Shown here: one piece after another, positions 24,621 through 32,680 of the stretch
Layout of the letters: each line of letters starts with the position of its first letter
How positions within the stretch are numbered: position 1 is the stretch's first letter
Source: JBBSDP01 sp038240605
GTDB lineage: Bacteria; Planctomycetota; Phycisphaerae; Tepidisphaerales; Tepidisphaeraceae
Assembly (NCBI GenBank): GCA_038240605.1
Contig: JBBSDP010000005.1
Span: 70,724 to 134,723 of the forward strand
Length of the DNA: 64,000 nt
Direction: 5' to 3'
Translations under genes and position numbers: made by a program
Notes under the pieces: generated by a model
What the model was told of the DNA's origin: nothing
Seen by the model: the letters and a program-made list of their open reading frames with translations, nothing else
The model's database searches: none

Positions 24621-25091
24621 GTTGGCCGGCAATTCTTTCAGCATCTGAGCGATCGTCTTGCCCGTCTTGGGATGTCGGAGGCTGGGCGCGATCTCGGCCA
24701 GGGGCTGGAGCACGAAACGTCGCTCGCCCATGAGCGGATGGGGCACGGTGAGCCCCGGCTCGTCGATGAGTTGATCGCCGTACAGCAGCAGGTCCAGGTC
24801 GATCACGCGCGGCTCCCACTTCGCCCGGCGAACGCGTCCCAGCGAACGCTCGATCTCCAGCATGGTTTCCAGCAACTCGTGCGGCGGCAGAATCGTCTCA
24901 ACCGCGGCCACCGCGTTCAGGAACGACGGCGCGCCCGGTGGCCCACCGACCGCAGGATTTTCGAAATCCGTTGAAACACCGCGAACGTCTACACCGGCTG
25001 TCGCGCGGAGGCCATCGACGGCCTGGCGGAGGTGCGCCGCCCGATCGCCCAGGTTCGATCCCAGGGCGATGTACGCGAGCGCGGGTTGCAT
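24615..25091 (-). CDS. folK: 2-amino-4-hydroxy-6-hydroxymethyldihydropteridine pyrophosphokinase FolK
   Basis: 158 residues from the ATG at 25091. FolK pyrophosphorylates the pterin precursor of folate. Seen: AYIALGSNLGDRAAHL at the N terminus, FLNAVAAVET, LLETMLEIERSLGRVR and the signature PRVIDLDLLLYGDQ, with the final HPLMGERRFVLQPLAEIAP. All substrate-binding stretches of the family are present. It lies two bases after the dapL stop, so the two are probably cotranscribed and translationally coupled. Confidence 0.95.
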   Translation of the reverse strand: MQPALAYIALGSNLGDRAAHLRQAVDGLRATAGVDVRGVSTDFENPAVGGPPGAPSFLNAVAAVETILPPHELLETMLEIERSLGRVRRAKWEPRVIDLDLLLYGDQLIDEPGLTVPHPLMGERRFVLQPLAEIAPSLRHPKTGKTIAQMLKELPANS

Positions 25092-25093
25092 GA

Positions 25094-26341
25094 TCAAAAC
25101 TCAAAGCCGCTGCCGCCCAGCCGCTTGTCGATCTCGCCCAGCACGCGCTTCTCGTCGGCCTCATTCCTGGCAATGAACGTGACGCTGAACCGCACGTAGG
25201 CGCCGGCATCGTCCCAGGGAACGGTGCTGATCAGCTTCTCGGTGATCAGCCACTGGCTGAACGTCTCCGCCTTTTCGAAGGCGACGCGCTTCCCGTCTTT
25301 GCCCACCGCCGACCTGGGGATTCGCACGTACAGGAAGAACGATCCGCGTGGCTTGCGCGCCGCCAGCCCGTGCCGCGTCAGCACCTGTACCAGGCCATCC
25401 ATCCGCCGTGAGTATTTGGCGGCGATCTGCTGGGTAATCTGCGGACGATCCAGCGCGTACGCGCACGCCTCCTGGATGGCGAGAAACTGCCCTGAGTCGC
25501 TGTTGTCCTTCACGTCGGCGTAGGCCTTGACGATCAGCGGGTTGCCGACCACGAAGCCCAGCCGCCACCCCGTCATGTTGAATCCCTTGCTCATCGAGTG
25601 AAGCTCAATGCCCACGTCCATCGCGCCCGGCGTGGCCAGGAACGAAAGAGGCTTGCCCTCAAAGACGAGCGCCGCATAAGCCGAATCGTGAATCACGATC
25701 AGGTTGTTCCGCTTAGCGAACGCGACCACCTCGGCAAAAAACGCCGGCGTCGCCGAAGCGCCCGTCGGGTTATTCGGGTAGTTGAGGACCAGCGTCCTGG
25801 CCCGCTTCAGCTTGTCAGCCGGAATGCTGGAGAGGTCCGGCAGAAACGCGTTCTTCTCCAGCAGCGGGATGTTAAACACCTCGCCGCCCAGGTATCGCGA
25901 ATGCGTCCCGAAGACCGGATAGCCCGGCGTGGTCATGAGCGCCACATCGCCCGGATTAATGAAGCAGTTAGGCAGGATGCTCAGCGCCGCCTTGGATCCG
26001 ATCGAGTGGACGACTTGCGTTTCCGGATCGATCCCGCCGACGCCGCACACGTTCTGCATCCACCGCGCCGCCGCCTCTTTGTACAGGTTCGCGCCGTTGT
26101 CGGCGTACCCGCGGTTCTCCGGGTTCCGCGCTGCGCGGGCGAGCGCATCGACGCAATCGCCAAAGGCCATCTCGTCCGGCTCACCCACCCCCATGTCGAT
26201 CAGCTCCGCGCCCGGGTTGGCGGCGAGCGCCGCCCGCTTGGCGCGCTTGATCTTCTCGAACTTGTAGATCTCCGTCCCCTTGCCGTACATCTTCCCGCCG
26301 ATGCGCTCGGCAAAGAGGTTCTGGATATAGCTGTCGTTCAT
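25094..26341 (-). CDS. dapL: LL-diaminopimelate aminotransferase DapL
   Basis: 415 residues from the ATG at 26341; the frame extends upstream but the family starts at NDSYIQNLFAERIGG. DapL converts tetrahydrodipicolinate directly to LL-diaminopimelate for lysine and peptidoglycan. The N-terminal GGKMYGKGTEIYKFEKIKRA separates DapL from other class I/II aminotransferases. NYPNNPTGA, HDSAYAALVF and the PLP lysine at about residue 252 in HSMSKGFNMTGWRLGF are intact. The DapL route is the one generally found in planctomycetes. Confidence 0.92.
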   Translation of the reverse strand: MNDSYIQNLFAERIGGKMYGKGTEIYKFEKIKRAKRAALAANPGAELIDMGVGEPDEMAFGDCVDALARAARNPENRGYADNGANLYKEAAARWMQNVCGVGGIDPETQVVHSIGSKAALSILPNCFINPGDVALMTTPGYPVFGTHSRYLGGEVFNIPLLEKNAFLPDLSSIPADKLKRARTLVLNYPNNPTGASATPAFFAEVVAFAKRNNLIVIHDSAYAALVFEGKPLSFLATPGAMDVGIELHSMSKGFNMTGWRLGFVVGNPLIVKAYADVKDNSDSGQFLAIQEACAYALDRPQITQQIAAKYSRRMDGLVQVLTRHGLAARKPRGSFFLYVRIPRSAVGKDGKRVAFEKAETFSQWLITEKLISTVPWDDAGAYVRFSVTFIARNEADEKRVLGEIDKRLGGSGFEF

Positions 26342-26530
26342 GATCGTGCTCTTGCGGCGTTGCTGAAGCTCCTCATCAACTCGATTTCCCAACTCGGCGT
26401 TGGGAGGCGAATCTTAGGAGAAGTCGATCAACGGTCAACTTGCACGACCTACCGAAACGGACCGAGGGCAGCGGCCGCCCATGCGACCGCCGCGCTCGAT
26501 CCTGCTAAGGCCCGGCATGGAGACACAGAA

Positions 26531-27640
26531 CTACTGCTGCTCCTGCGGAGGCGGCGGAGGCGCCTTGTCGCCTCGGCGCGTCGGGACCTGATTATCGTCC
26601 GGCGGCGGAGGTGTGCGATCACCTCGGCGCGGCGGTCCCTGATCATCACCCGGCGGCGGCGGCGGACCGTCTTCAGGACCTTGACCGTCGGGTCGCGGGC
26701 CACGGTCCCTCGAGCCGCGCTCAGCCGGACCGCGATCTTCAGGACTGCGATCGCCCGGTGCGTCATCACCCAGGCCGCGGTCGCCAGGGCCGCGGTCGGC
26801 CCCATCCTGGCCCGGACCGCCTTCGCGGAACCGAGCGTCGCGTGGGCGGCGATCGCCGGGACCGCGGTCACCTGCTCCTCGTTCGCCTTCCCGTTCGCCC
26901 GCTCGCCGCTCGACTAGCGCGTTGCGTCCGTCATCACGTCGAGGCGGGCGATCAACCGCCGTCCCGTTCACCGTGTCTGCGCGGACGAGCGTTTGTCCAC
27001 CCGGCAGGAGCTGCGACGGTCCGTCGGCGGTCAACTTGGCGCCCACCTTTAGATCCAGGCGACCTGCCGCCGGGCCGATCTCTACGAAGTCGCCACTGAT
27101 CAGCACGGCGCCATCAACGCGACCGTCGCGGTCGTAGTTCAGTTGTTTGATCGTTCCCTCGGCATGGCCAGACTTGACGTCGCCGGGCCGGGGGATCTGG
27201 ATGGATTTCCCCTTGGCGTTCAGTGACACCAATCCATAAACAGCATGATCGGGCATGCTGCGCATCGGTGCCGCCGTCAGTGTTACGGAGTCGCCTACCG
27301 CGACGGCCTGCTGGATTGCCAATGCCATCCACGGCGGGAAATTCACCTGCATGATCTTGCCGCTGGCATCCGTAATCAGCAGCGCGTTGGGCTCTCCGCG
27401 CGGGCCCATGTTGAAAGCATCGACAGTCCCGCTGAACGATTCAGGCTGAGGCGCCGACCGAGCTTTCGGCCGGTCCGACCGCGGCAGCCGATCATGGGGT
27501 GGGGCGGGCCGATCCTGGGGCGGTGGGGCAGCTCGATCATCGGCGCGAGCCGACGACGGCGACACGCACATCACTCCCAGCGCCGTCAGGGCGGATAACG
27601 CCGCGATCCGAACGCATTGATTCACGATGGTCCTTCGCAT
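26531..27640 (-). CDS. Secreted protein with two OB-like segments and an Arg/Gly/Asp/Pro repeat tail
   Basis: 369 residues. Signal peptide at 1-33 (ALGVMCVSPSSARA). Residues about 68-145 (FSGTVDAFNMGPRGEPNALL to AVYGLVSLNAKGK) and 158-225 (AEGTIKQLNYDRDGRVDGAV to LVRADTVNGTAV) look like two related small beta domains. From about 230 the protein becomes a run of Gly-Asp-Arg-Gly-Pro units and then Pro-rich sequence to the end. No enzyme motif. Upstream of it the membrane protein at 27672 runs the same way, 31 bases away. Confidence 0.7.
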   Translation of the reverse strand: MRRTIVNQCVRIAALSALTALGVMCVSPSSARADDRAAPPPQDRPAPPHDRLPRSDRPKARSAPQPESFSGTVDAFNMGPRGEPNALLITDASGKIMQVNFPPWMALAIQQAVAVGDSVTLTAAPMRSMPDHAVYGLVSLNAKGKSIQIPRPGDVKSGHAEGTIKQLNYDRDGRVDGAVLISGDFVEIGPAAGRLDLKVGAKLTADGPSQLLPGGQTLVRADTVNGTAVDRPPRRDDGRNALVERRAGEREGERGAGDRGPGDRRPRDARFREGGPGQDGADRGPGDRGLGDDAPGDRSPEDRGPAERGSRDRGPRPDGQGPEDGPPPPPGDDQGPPRRGDRTPPPPDDNQVPTRRGDKAPPPPPQEQQ

Positions 27641-27671
27641 GACTGACTCCTATTGGTTTGAATCACCTGTG

Positions 27672-28313
27672 CTATGGATAGTCGCTGCTGGCCGGCGGCT
27701 CGACGACCTGGGCCCTCTCAACGGTCGCGAACGCGACCCGAAATAGTCCGAGCAAGACGAGTACGATGCCGCTCCCCACGAGGATCATTCCCACCGTCTC
27801 TTGGGCTTGGGCGCGGTGCCACTGCTCCATTGCCGGGTTGGGCGCGGGCGGCTGGCGGCGGGGCGGAGGCTGGGATGAAAATCCGTAAGGGCGATCGTCA
27901 TCGGGCTGTAGCGGACGCCCTTCCTCCCGCGGCCCCGGCCGAGGTTCAGTCCGACGGTCCGGTCGGCCGCGATCGGGCGGAACATCGGACGGGATCTGCT
28001 GGGGCGGGGGAGAACTCGCCACGGCCGGCATCTCCACGCGGCTTCCGAGCCACCATGGCGCTGCCCCGACGCCCGTCAGCCCCAGCCCCAGGACCAAAAC
28101 ACTCAGGCCGCTGCGCATCGACAACAGCCAGAACGGCGGTCCGCCGGAGAGCCGAGTGATGCCCCGGTCGATCAGCGCTTTGGTGATCTGGAACTGGTGG
28201 CGGCCCTGTTGCCAGCGGAGCAGGAACCAACCGCCCACGAGCAACGCCGCTGCCGCCACGCCCAGCGCGCCGGCGAAGATGTCGAGGAACGATCCGGGTG
28301 GTGGTTGAGGCAT
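27672..28313 (-). CDS. Hypothetical integral membrane protein
   Basis: 213 residues with three likely membrane helices: about 11-34 (FAGALGVAAAALLVGGWFLL), 67-90 (GLSVLVLGLGLTGVGAAPWW) and 173-198 (VGMILVGSGIVLVLLGLFRV). Between the second and third lies an Arg/Pro/Asp-rich disordered stretch. The arrangement resembles DUF6249-type small membrane proteins but I cannot confirm it. It lies just upstream of, and in line with, the secreted protein at 26531 and divergent from the ECF sigma gene at 28516. Confidence 0.65.
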   Translation of the reverse strand: MPQPPPGSFLDIFAGALGVAAAALLVGGWFLLRWQQGRHQFQITKALIDRGITRLSGGPPFWLLSMRSGLSVLVLGLGLTGVGAAPWWLGSRVEMPAVASSPPPQQIPSDVPPDRGRPDRRTEPRPGPREEGRPLQPDDDRPYGFSSQPPPRRQPPAPNPAMEQWHRAQAQETVGMILVGSGIVLVLLGLFRVAFATVERAQVVEPPASSDYP

Positions 28314-28338
28314 CGCGGGCGAAGGTTTAGGTTACGTA

Positions 28339-28358
28339 GCACGGGCGCCTCGCCCGTG
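28339..28358 (+). repeat. Dispersed palindrome CACGGGCG-CCT-CGCCCGTG
   Basis: Same repeat as at 23371-23391 with the same CCT loop, located just upstream of the membrane gene on the minus strand and before the ECF sigma gene. Confidence 0.7.
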
Positions 28359-28403
28359 TCGGCGTTCAGATCATCCTCCCATTAGTGCAGGCACGCCCAC
28401 AAT

Positions 28404-28430
28404 CGGTTTCAACATTTTTTCTTGAAACCG
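28404..28430 (+). promoter_or_regulatory. 9-bp inverted repeat upstream of an ECF sigma gene
   Basis: CGGTTTCAA at 28404-28412 and TTGAAACCG at 28422-28430 pair perfectly around a 9-base T-rich loop. It is about 86 bases before the sigma gene at 28516 and about 91 bases from the divergent gene at 27672, so it could be an operator or a hairpin. Function inferred from position only. Confidence 0.4.
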
Positions 28431-28515
28431 TAGGATGGCGGTCCGCCACTAACTCAATGGACCGCACGGCGGGACGGGCGAGCCAACGTTCGCTCGATCC
28501 GCTGCAAAAATCCCA

Positions 28516-29076
28516 ATGCAATGCGTGGGCGATGCGCCGAACGAGATCGACGAGCTGGCGCTGCTGCGGCGGCAGGACGCCGACGCATTCGCCCGTCTGG
28601 TCGCCCTTCACCAACGAGTAGTGCTTGGGTTGGCGCAATCCCGCGGCCTGCGCGGGCCGGACATCGACGATGCCGCCGCCGAAACGTTTGCCGTGGTGTG
28701 GCGCGCCCTCCCACGCTTCGAGGGTCGATCGGCGATCGGCACGTGGGTCTATCGCATCGCGTGCCGAACGATCGGCCGTCGTCGGGACCGTTCGTCGGGA
28801 CCAGGCGACGGGGCGGGTCAACCGCGGGAGGCGGTCGATCCGGCCGCCGAGCCGCCGCTACAGTTAGTGAACGCCGAGCGAGACCGGCTGATCTGGGACG
28901 CGGTCGCCGCACTGGAGCCGCGGCAGGCCATGGCGGTGGAGCTTTATTACCGGCGCGGCGCATCGGTGGACGAGGTAGCGGCGGCGCTGGAGTGTCCGCC
29001 GGCCACCGCCAAGACACTGTTGCACCGAGCGCGACAATCATTGCGTGAGGCCCTTGAACGTCGTGGAGTGACTTGA
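28516..29076 (+). CDS. ECF RNA polymerase sigma factor
   Basis: 186 residues. Region 2 (LLRRQDADAFARLVALHQRV, then AAETFAVVWRALPRFEGRS, TWVYRIACRTIGRRRD) and region 4 (AALEPRQAMAVELYYRRGAS, then VDEVAAALECPPATAKTLLH) are the two domains of an ECF sigma factor, joined by a short linker. Region 2.4 binds the -10 element. The TGA shares an A with the ATG of the next gene, so the partner protein is co-translated. The promoter is not obvious apart from the inverted repeat upstream. Confidence 0.88.
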   Translation: MQCVGDAPNEIDELALLRRQDADAFARLVALHQRVVLGLAQSRGLRGPDIDDAAAETFAVVWRALPRFEGRSAIGTWVYRIACRTIGRRRDRSSGPGDGAGQPREAVDPAAEPPLQLVNAERDRLIWDAVAALEPRQAMAVELYYRRGASVDEVAAALECPPATAKTLLHRARQSLREALERRGVT

Positions 29077-29609
29077 TGAGCGGGCACGAGAACTGGGACG
29101 AATTCGAACAGGATCTTTCCGCGAGTCTGCGCGCCCGCTCGGAGCCGCCGATCATCGCCGACCTTGCTACGCGCGCCCTGGAGCGAGCCGCGGTGCTCAA
29201 CGGGATCGATCTGGAGGAACGCACGCTCACCTTGCAGCGCATTGGTCGGCAACGTCATTTCTCCCGGCTGGCGACCGCGGCGGCGCTTGTGATGATCGGC
29301 GTCGTGCTGTGGTTCGGCGGACAGCGGTATCTTCGATGGTCGCAGGCGCTGGCTGCGGATGCTCAGTCGAGCGACTCGACAACTCTTGCATCATCGTCTG
29401 ACGGGAACGCCGATGGTGCTTTATCGACGATGTCGACATCGACCACCACGACGACGATCGCGTCCACGCGTGGCGCGGCGTTCATCGGTGGGTTGGTGCT
29501 GGCGGTTGCGCTGATCCTGATGGCGCTGGACCGCGCCTTTGCGGCAGATAGCCGTGCGACGGGCGCGGCACGGCTCGCGGGTTCGCACTATTGGGGCGCC
29601 GCTGGCTGA
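29076..29609 (+). CDS. Membrane protein coupled to ECF sigma factor, candidate anti-sigma
   Basis: 177 residues from the ATG at 29076, which overlaps the sigma stop. N-terminal about 55 residues are helical and charged (WDEFEQDLSASLRARSEPPI), a position where anti-sigma proteins bind their sigma. Two membrane helices follow (about 67-84, ATAAALVMIGVVLWFGG, and 134-152, FIGGLVLAVALILMALD) with a Ser/Thr-rich loop between. No zinc-binding HxxxCxxC motif. The role as anti-sigma is inferred from coupling and topology. Its 3' end overlaps the convergent gene by 22 bases. Confidence 0.6.
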   Translation: MSGHENWDEFEQDLSASLRARSEPPIIADLATRALERAAVLNGIDLEERTLTLQRIGRQRHFSRLATAAALVMIGVVLWFGGQRYLRWSQALAADAQSSDSTTLASSSDGNADGALSTMSTSTTTTTIASTRGAAFIGGLVLAVALILMALDRAFAADSRATGAARLAGSHYWGAAG

Positions 29610-31609
29610 TTGGCCGGGGCGGTGGTTGGGGCATCAGTCGCGGGTGGCGTGGCCGGTTCGCTGGGTTGGGTTGCGGGGGATGAAGCCTTCGGGCCCGCGT
29701 CCGCCGCCGGTGCGTCGGCGCGGACCAGGATCACCACGTTCACAAGCTCATCGGCATTCGGTTCTCCCGCCTCGGCCAGGATTTCGCGCTTCCGCTGGCC
29801 AGCGGCCAGTTCCAGCTCGGCGGAAGCGGGGCGGGTCGTTCCCTGCAAGGAGGCGCCCGGTGCCGCAGTCGGCTGCAAGGTTGGCGCCGATCCGGCCGCT
29901 GCAACCGACGGCGTAGCCGGTTGCGTCGTGGAGGCCGAGGCGTCCTTGGAAGCGTCGGCCACGTCGGAGCGATATTCGCCGCCACGGCCGATACCAAACC
30001 TGGTGCCGTTTCGACTATTCGAAACCACGTCCTCCGATGGGCGTGTGGTGCCGCTGGCGGCTGCGGTGCTGCTGTCGGGAACGGCAGGGCCGGTCACTGA
30101 CTTCTTGAGATCACCCAGAATTTCATCCGCCGGCTGCGTCGTGGCGCCATACGACTTCGCAACGGCCGGGCGCGTCTGCGGCTCCTTCGCGGCCGCGGCC
30201 GCTCGACGTAACTGATCGGCAACGCCATCCTGCACGTTCGCTTCGCCCTTGGGAGCGTCGTCGTCGTCGTTCACCACTCGTGCTTCGCGCAATGCCCCGT
30301 CCCGCTGTAGCGCATCGCTCAGCTGCGCCGCCTGACGGCGTGACATTCGCGCCGCCAGGACCAACTGCCTGGGGGCGAGTTCCGACGCGGCATTCCCGCC
30401 CGCGCCCGCCTGGTCCGGCAAGCCATGAAGCTTGATCTCATCCTCAGGAACGGTAGACGGCTGCGTCCCAGCCTTTCCCGGCCCAGTGGCGCGGGCGACC
30501 GGTGCAGGCGGAGCAGCCGGCGCCAAGGCAGGTTGCGTGGTATCAGCCGCAGCTGGCGCTGGCTCCGGAACGGCCGTGGCCGAAGGCTTATCGGTGGTTG
30601 GCTTCTCGGCGGCTCGGGCAGGAGCGGGAGAAACTTTTGCCGCGTCGATCCCCTTGGCCGCTTCCTCACGGTCGCGGAGCGTAGCTTCCCGCTCTAACGC
30701 CCGTGCGCCGCCGGTGCCCGCGTCGGCGCCGAGCGCCGTGCCACCCGACGCCGGCGTCGTTGAATCTTCCGCGGGTTCCCATTTGATCCCGTTGGAATTC
30801 AGGTAGCTCGCCACTTGTTGCCGCGTCGCCTTCACATCCTCGGACTGGAGCACCATCAACACCGCGCTGGGCGAAAGCGACGGAGGTTGCCCGGCGACGG
30901 CCTCGGCGGGGCCACGCGCTGGGTCAAGCTGCATTCTCTGCGCGTCCACCGGACCCACGCTGCTGGCGACCTGTCGAGCCAGTTGACGCAGGCGTGACGA
31001 TTCATCGGCACGCGCGAATGCCAGAGCGTCCGCGTCGGCGGGCCGCTTGTCCATGTCCTTGTTCTGGAGGCCTTCCTTTTCGGCCACTGACCTACCGCCC
31101 ACCGCGTCGGTGTTCGCGTTGCCACCGTTGGCGAACTGTTGTTTTTCCAGTCGCTCGCTCTTCTGGTTCAGCGGCGTATTTGCTGCATTGTGGTCCGAAG
31201 CGGTCGAGTAACCCTGCGTGGCGGCGAACGTCGGGTGCACGGTGCGGGCCGGCAGGGCGAAGTAGATGACCGCGGCCAGGCCGACCGTCAGCAGGATGAT
31301 GGCGGCGGCCGCGTAAAGCTGAGGGCCGGAGTTGATGCGAAGTGAGGGACGCGCGACCTCGCTGCCGATCCCGTGCAACAGCACCGAGCGCTCGAGCTGC
31401 GCGTTGAAGGATTCGGCCATTTCTGGCGGGGATGACTCGCGGGGCAGGCCGCGCAGCAGGGCGCTGGTGCGCCGAAGCTCTTCCAGCAGTCGTCGGTGCT
31501 GCGGGTTGGCCAGCAGGTGCTTCTCGATCTCCGCGCGGCCAGCTTCGTCCACTTCGCCGTCGACGAACGCGCAGAGCTTCGACTCGATGATTTCCTGGTT
31601 CTGGGACAT
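29588..31609 (-). CDS. Large anti-sigma-like membrane protein with low-complexity periplasmic part
   Basis: 673 residues. Residues 1-50 (KLCAFVDGEVDEAGRAEIEK, then HLLANPQHRRLLEELRRTSA) resemble the helical anti-sigma domain of RskA/zinc-finger anti-sigma proteins, although the His-x3-Cys-x2-Cys zinc motif is not present. One membrane helix at about 97-117 (LYAAAAIILLTVGLAAVIYF). The rest is Ala/Pro/Thr-rich with two related segments (LSPSAVLMVLQSEDVKATRQ and APRQLVLAARMSRRQAAQLS) that may be small folded modules. It lies 100 bases downstream of the ECF gene at 31710 and probably controls it. Confidence 0.7.
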   Translation of the reverse strand: MSQNQEIIESKLCAFVDGEVDEAGRAEIEKHLLANPQHRRLLEELRRTSALLRGLPRESSPPEMAESFNAQLERSVLLHGIGSEVARPSLRINSGPQLYAAAAIILLTVGLAAVIYFALPARTVHPTFAATQGYSTASDHNAANTPLNQKSERLEKQQFANGGNANTDAVGGRSVAEKEGLQNKDMDKRPADADALAFARADESSRLRQLARQVASSVGPVDAQRMQLDPARGPAEAVAGQPPSLSPSAVLMVLQSEDVKATRQQVASYLNSNGIKWEPAEDSTTPASGGTALGADAGTGGARALEREATLRDREEAAKGIDAAKVSPAPARAAEKPTTDKPSATAVPEPAPAAADTTQPALAPAAPPAPVARATGPGKAGTQPSTVPEDEIKLHGLPDQAGAGGNAASELAPRQLVLAARMSRRQAAQLSDALQRDGALREARVVNDDDDAPKGEANVQDGVADQLRRAAAAAKEPQTRPAVAKSYGATTQPADEILGDLKKSVTGPAVPDSSTAAASGTTRPSEDVVSNSRNGTRFGIGRGGEYRSDVADASKDASASTTQPATPSVAAAGSAPTLQPTAAPGASLQGTTRPASAELELAAGQRKREILAEAGEPNADELVNVVILVRADAPAADAGPKASSPATQPSEPATPPATDAPTTAPANQPAAPQ

Positions 31610-31622
31610 GGGGGGCGCTGAG

Positions 31623-31697
31623 GAAATGATGAAAGAGGAACGATGAAGGATGAATGGAAAAGCAGGATTCCCGCTTCCATTCGGCGTCCATCATTTC
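31623..31697 (+). repeat. Nested inverted repeats between ECF sigma and anti-sigma genes
   Basis: Outer arms GAAATGATG (31623-31631) and CATCATTTC (31689-31697) pair perfectly; inner arms GAATGGAA (31652-31659) and TTCCATTC (31675-31682) also pair. The 100-base gap has several GATGAA units. It may be a folded intercistronic spacer in the minus-strand transcript. Confidence 0.55.
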
Positions 31698-31709
31698 ACA
31701 TCCATCATC

Positions 31710-32390
31710 TCATCGCTTGTCTCCTAAGTACGTCCGCAGCTCGTCGCGCAGGGCTAACCTGGCGCGGAAGAGCCGGCTTTTGAGGGTTCCCAGCGGCAGG
31801 CCGAGCACTTCGGCCATCTGCTGGTAATCGAACCCTTCGATGTCACGCATCACGAGGACCGCGCGGTACTCGGCGTCGAGGCGGCCCAGTGCGGCGAGCA
31901 CCGCCTCGTCACGTTCGCGCCGCTCGGCCCGCTGCGACGGCGACTCGCCGCCATCACGGGCCACACGGTCCATGAGCGCCGATGCCTGATCGTCGTCGCG
32001 CATCCGGCCGTTGCCGTGAGACGTTCGCGACGGGCGGTCCAGCGAAAACGTGCGCACCTTCTGGACCTTGCGAAGCTGGCTAATCGCCAGGTTCACCGCG
32101 ATCCGGAAGAGCCACGTATACGGCGACGCCTCGCTGCGGAAGCTATCGAGCTTTTCCAGTCCGCGCGTGAACGCTTCCTGGGTCAGCTCGCGGGCTTCCT
32201 CACGGTCGCCGACCAGGCGGAGCACCGCGTTGTAGAGCCGATCCTGGTACAGCACCACGATCTGCCCGTACGCGCCGCGGTCACCGCGCTGCGCCTTCTG
32301 CAGGAGCAACACGTCGGGGCGGTTACCGCCGGGAGAACTTGCTTCCGGCCGGAGCCCCGTCTCGTGTTGTGCTCCGCTCAGGCTCGACAT
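31710..32390 (-). CDS. RpoE-like ECF RNA polymerase sigma factor
   Basis: 226 residues. Region 2 (LLLQKAQRGDRGAYGQIVVL, EEARELTQEAFTRGLEKLDS, YTWLFRIAVNLAISQLRKV) and region 4 (LAALGRLDAEYRAVLVMRDI, then EGFDYQQMAEVLGLPLGTLK, SRLFRARLAL) are complete and of RpoE/SigW type. The linker between them (about residues 115-160) is long and polar. The anti-sigma-like gene follows on the same strand. A GGAACC/CGTC promoter lies immediately upstream, suggesting self-activation. Confidence 0.92.
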   Translation of the reverse strand: MSSLSGAQHETGLRPEASSPGGNRPDVLLLQKAQRGDRGAYGQIVVLYQDRLYNAVLRLVGDREEARELTQEAFTRGLEKLDSFRSEASPYTWLFRIAVNLAISQLRKVQKVRTFSLDRPSRTSHGNGRMRDDDQASALMDRVARDGGESPSQRAERRERDEAVLAALGRLDAEYRAVLVMRDIEGFDYQQMAEVLGLPLGTLKSRLFRARLALRDELRTYLGDKR

Positions 32391-32396
32391 CGTTTT

Positions 32397-32422
32397 GGAC
32401 GTAGAAAGGATGGAGAGGTTCC
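32397..32422 (-). promoter_or_regulatory. ECF-type promoter for the sigma gene at 31710
   Basis: On the minus strand GGAACC (32422-32417) is preceded by a T-tract and followed, after 15 bases, by CGTCC (32401-32397). GGAAC and CGTC are the classical -35 and -10 of RpoE-type sigma factors. The -10 is only about 7 bases before the ATG at 32390, so the transcript would be leaderless or the real start would lie further in. Confidence 0.45.
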
Positions 32423-32680
32423 CAAAAAAACTTCAATGGGCGAGTTCTTCGTTTCCCGCGCCGGTCATCCGTGACCGAACGAAACCCGCCGTTCACTATG
32501 CCAACGATCCGCGGCCGCGTCAATGTTATAGGACGACATCTGAAGCTGTCCCGCGCGCGGCCAATGTCATTACGTCTTCACGTTTCACGTCTTGTGGTCC
32601 CGACGTTTCATGCGCGCCAGCGCCTTCAGTTGCAGGCCGACCATTTGTCGCCACCCGCGGCGGACTCTACGATCGATGCG

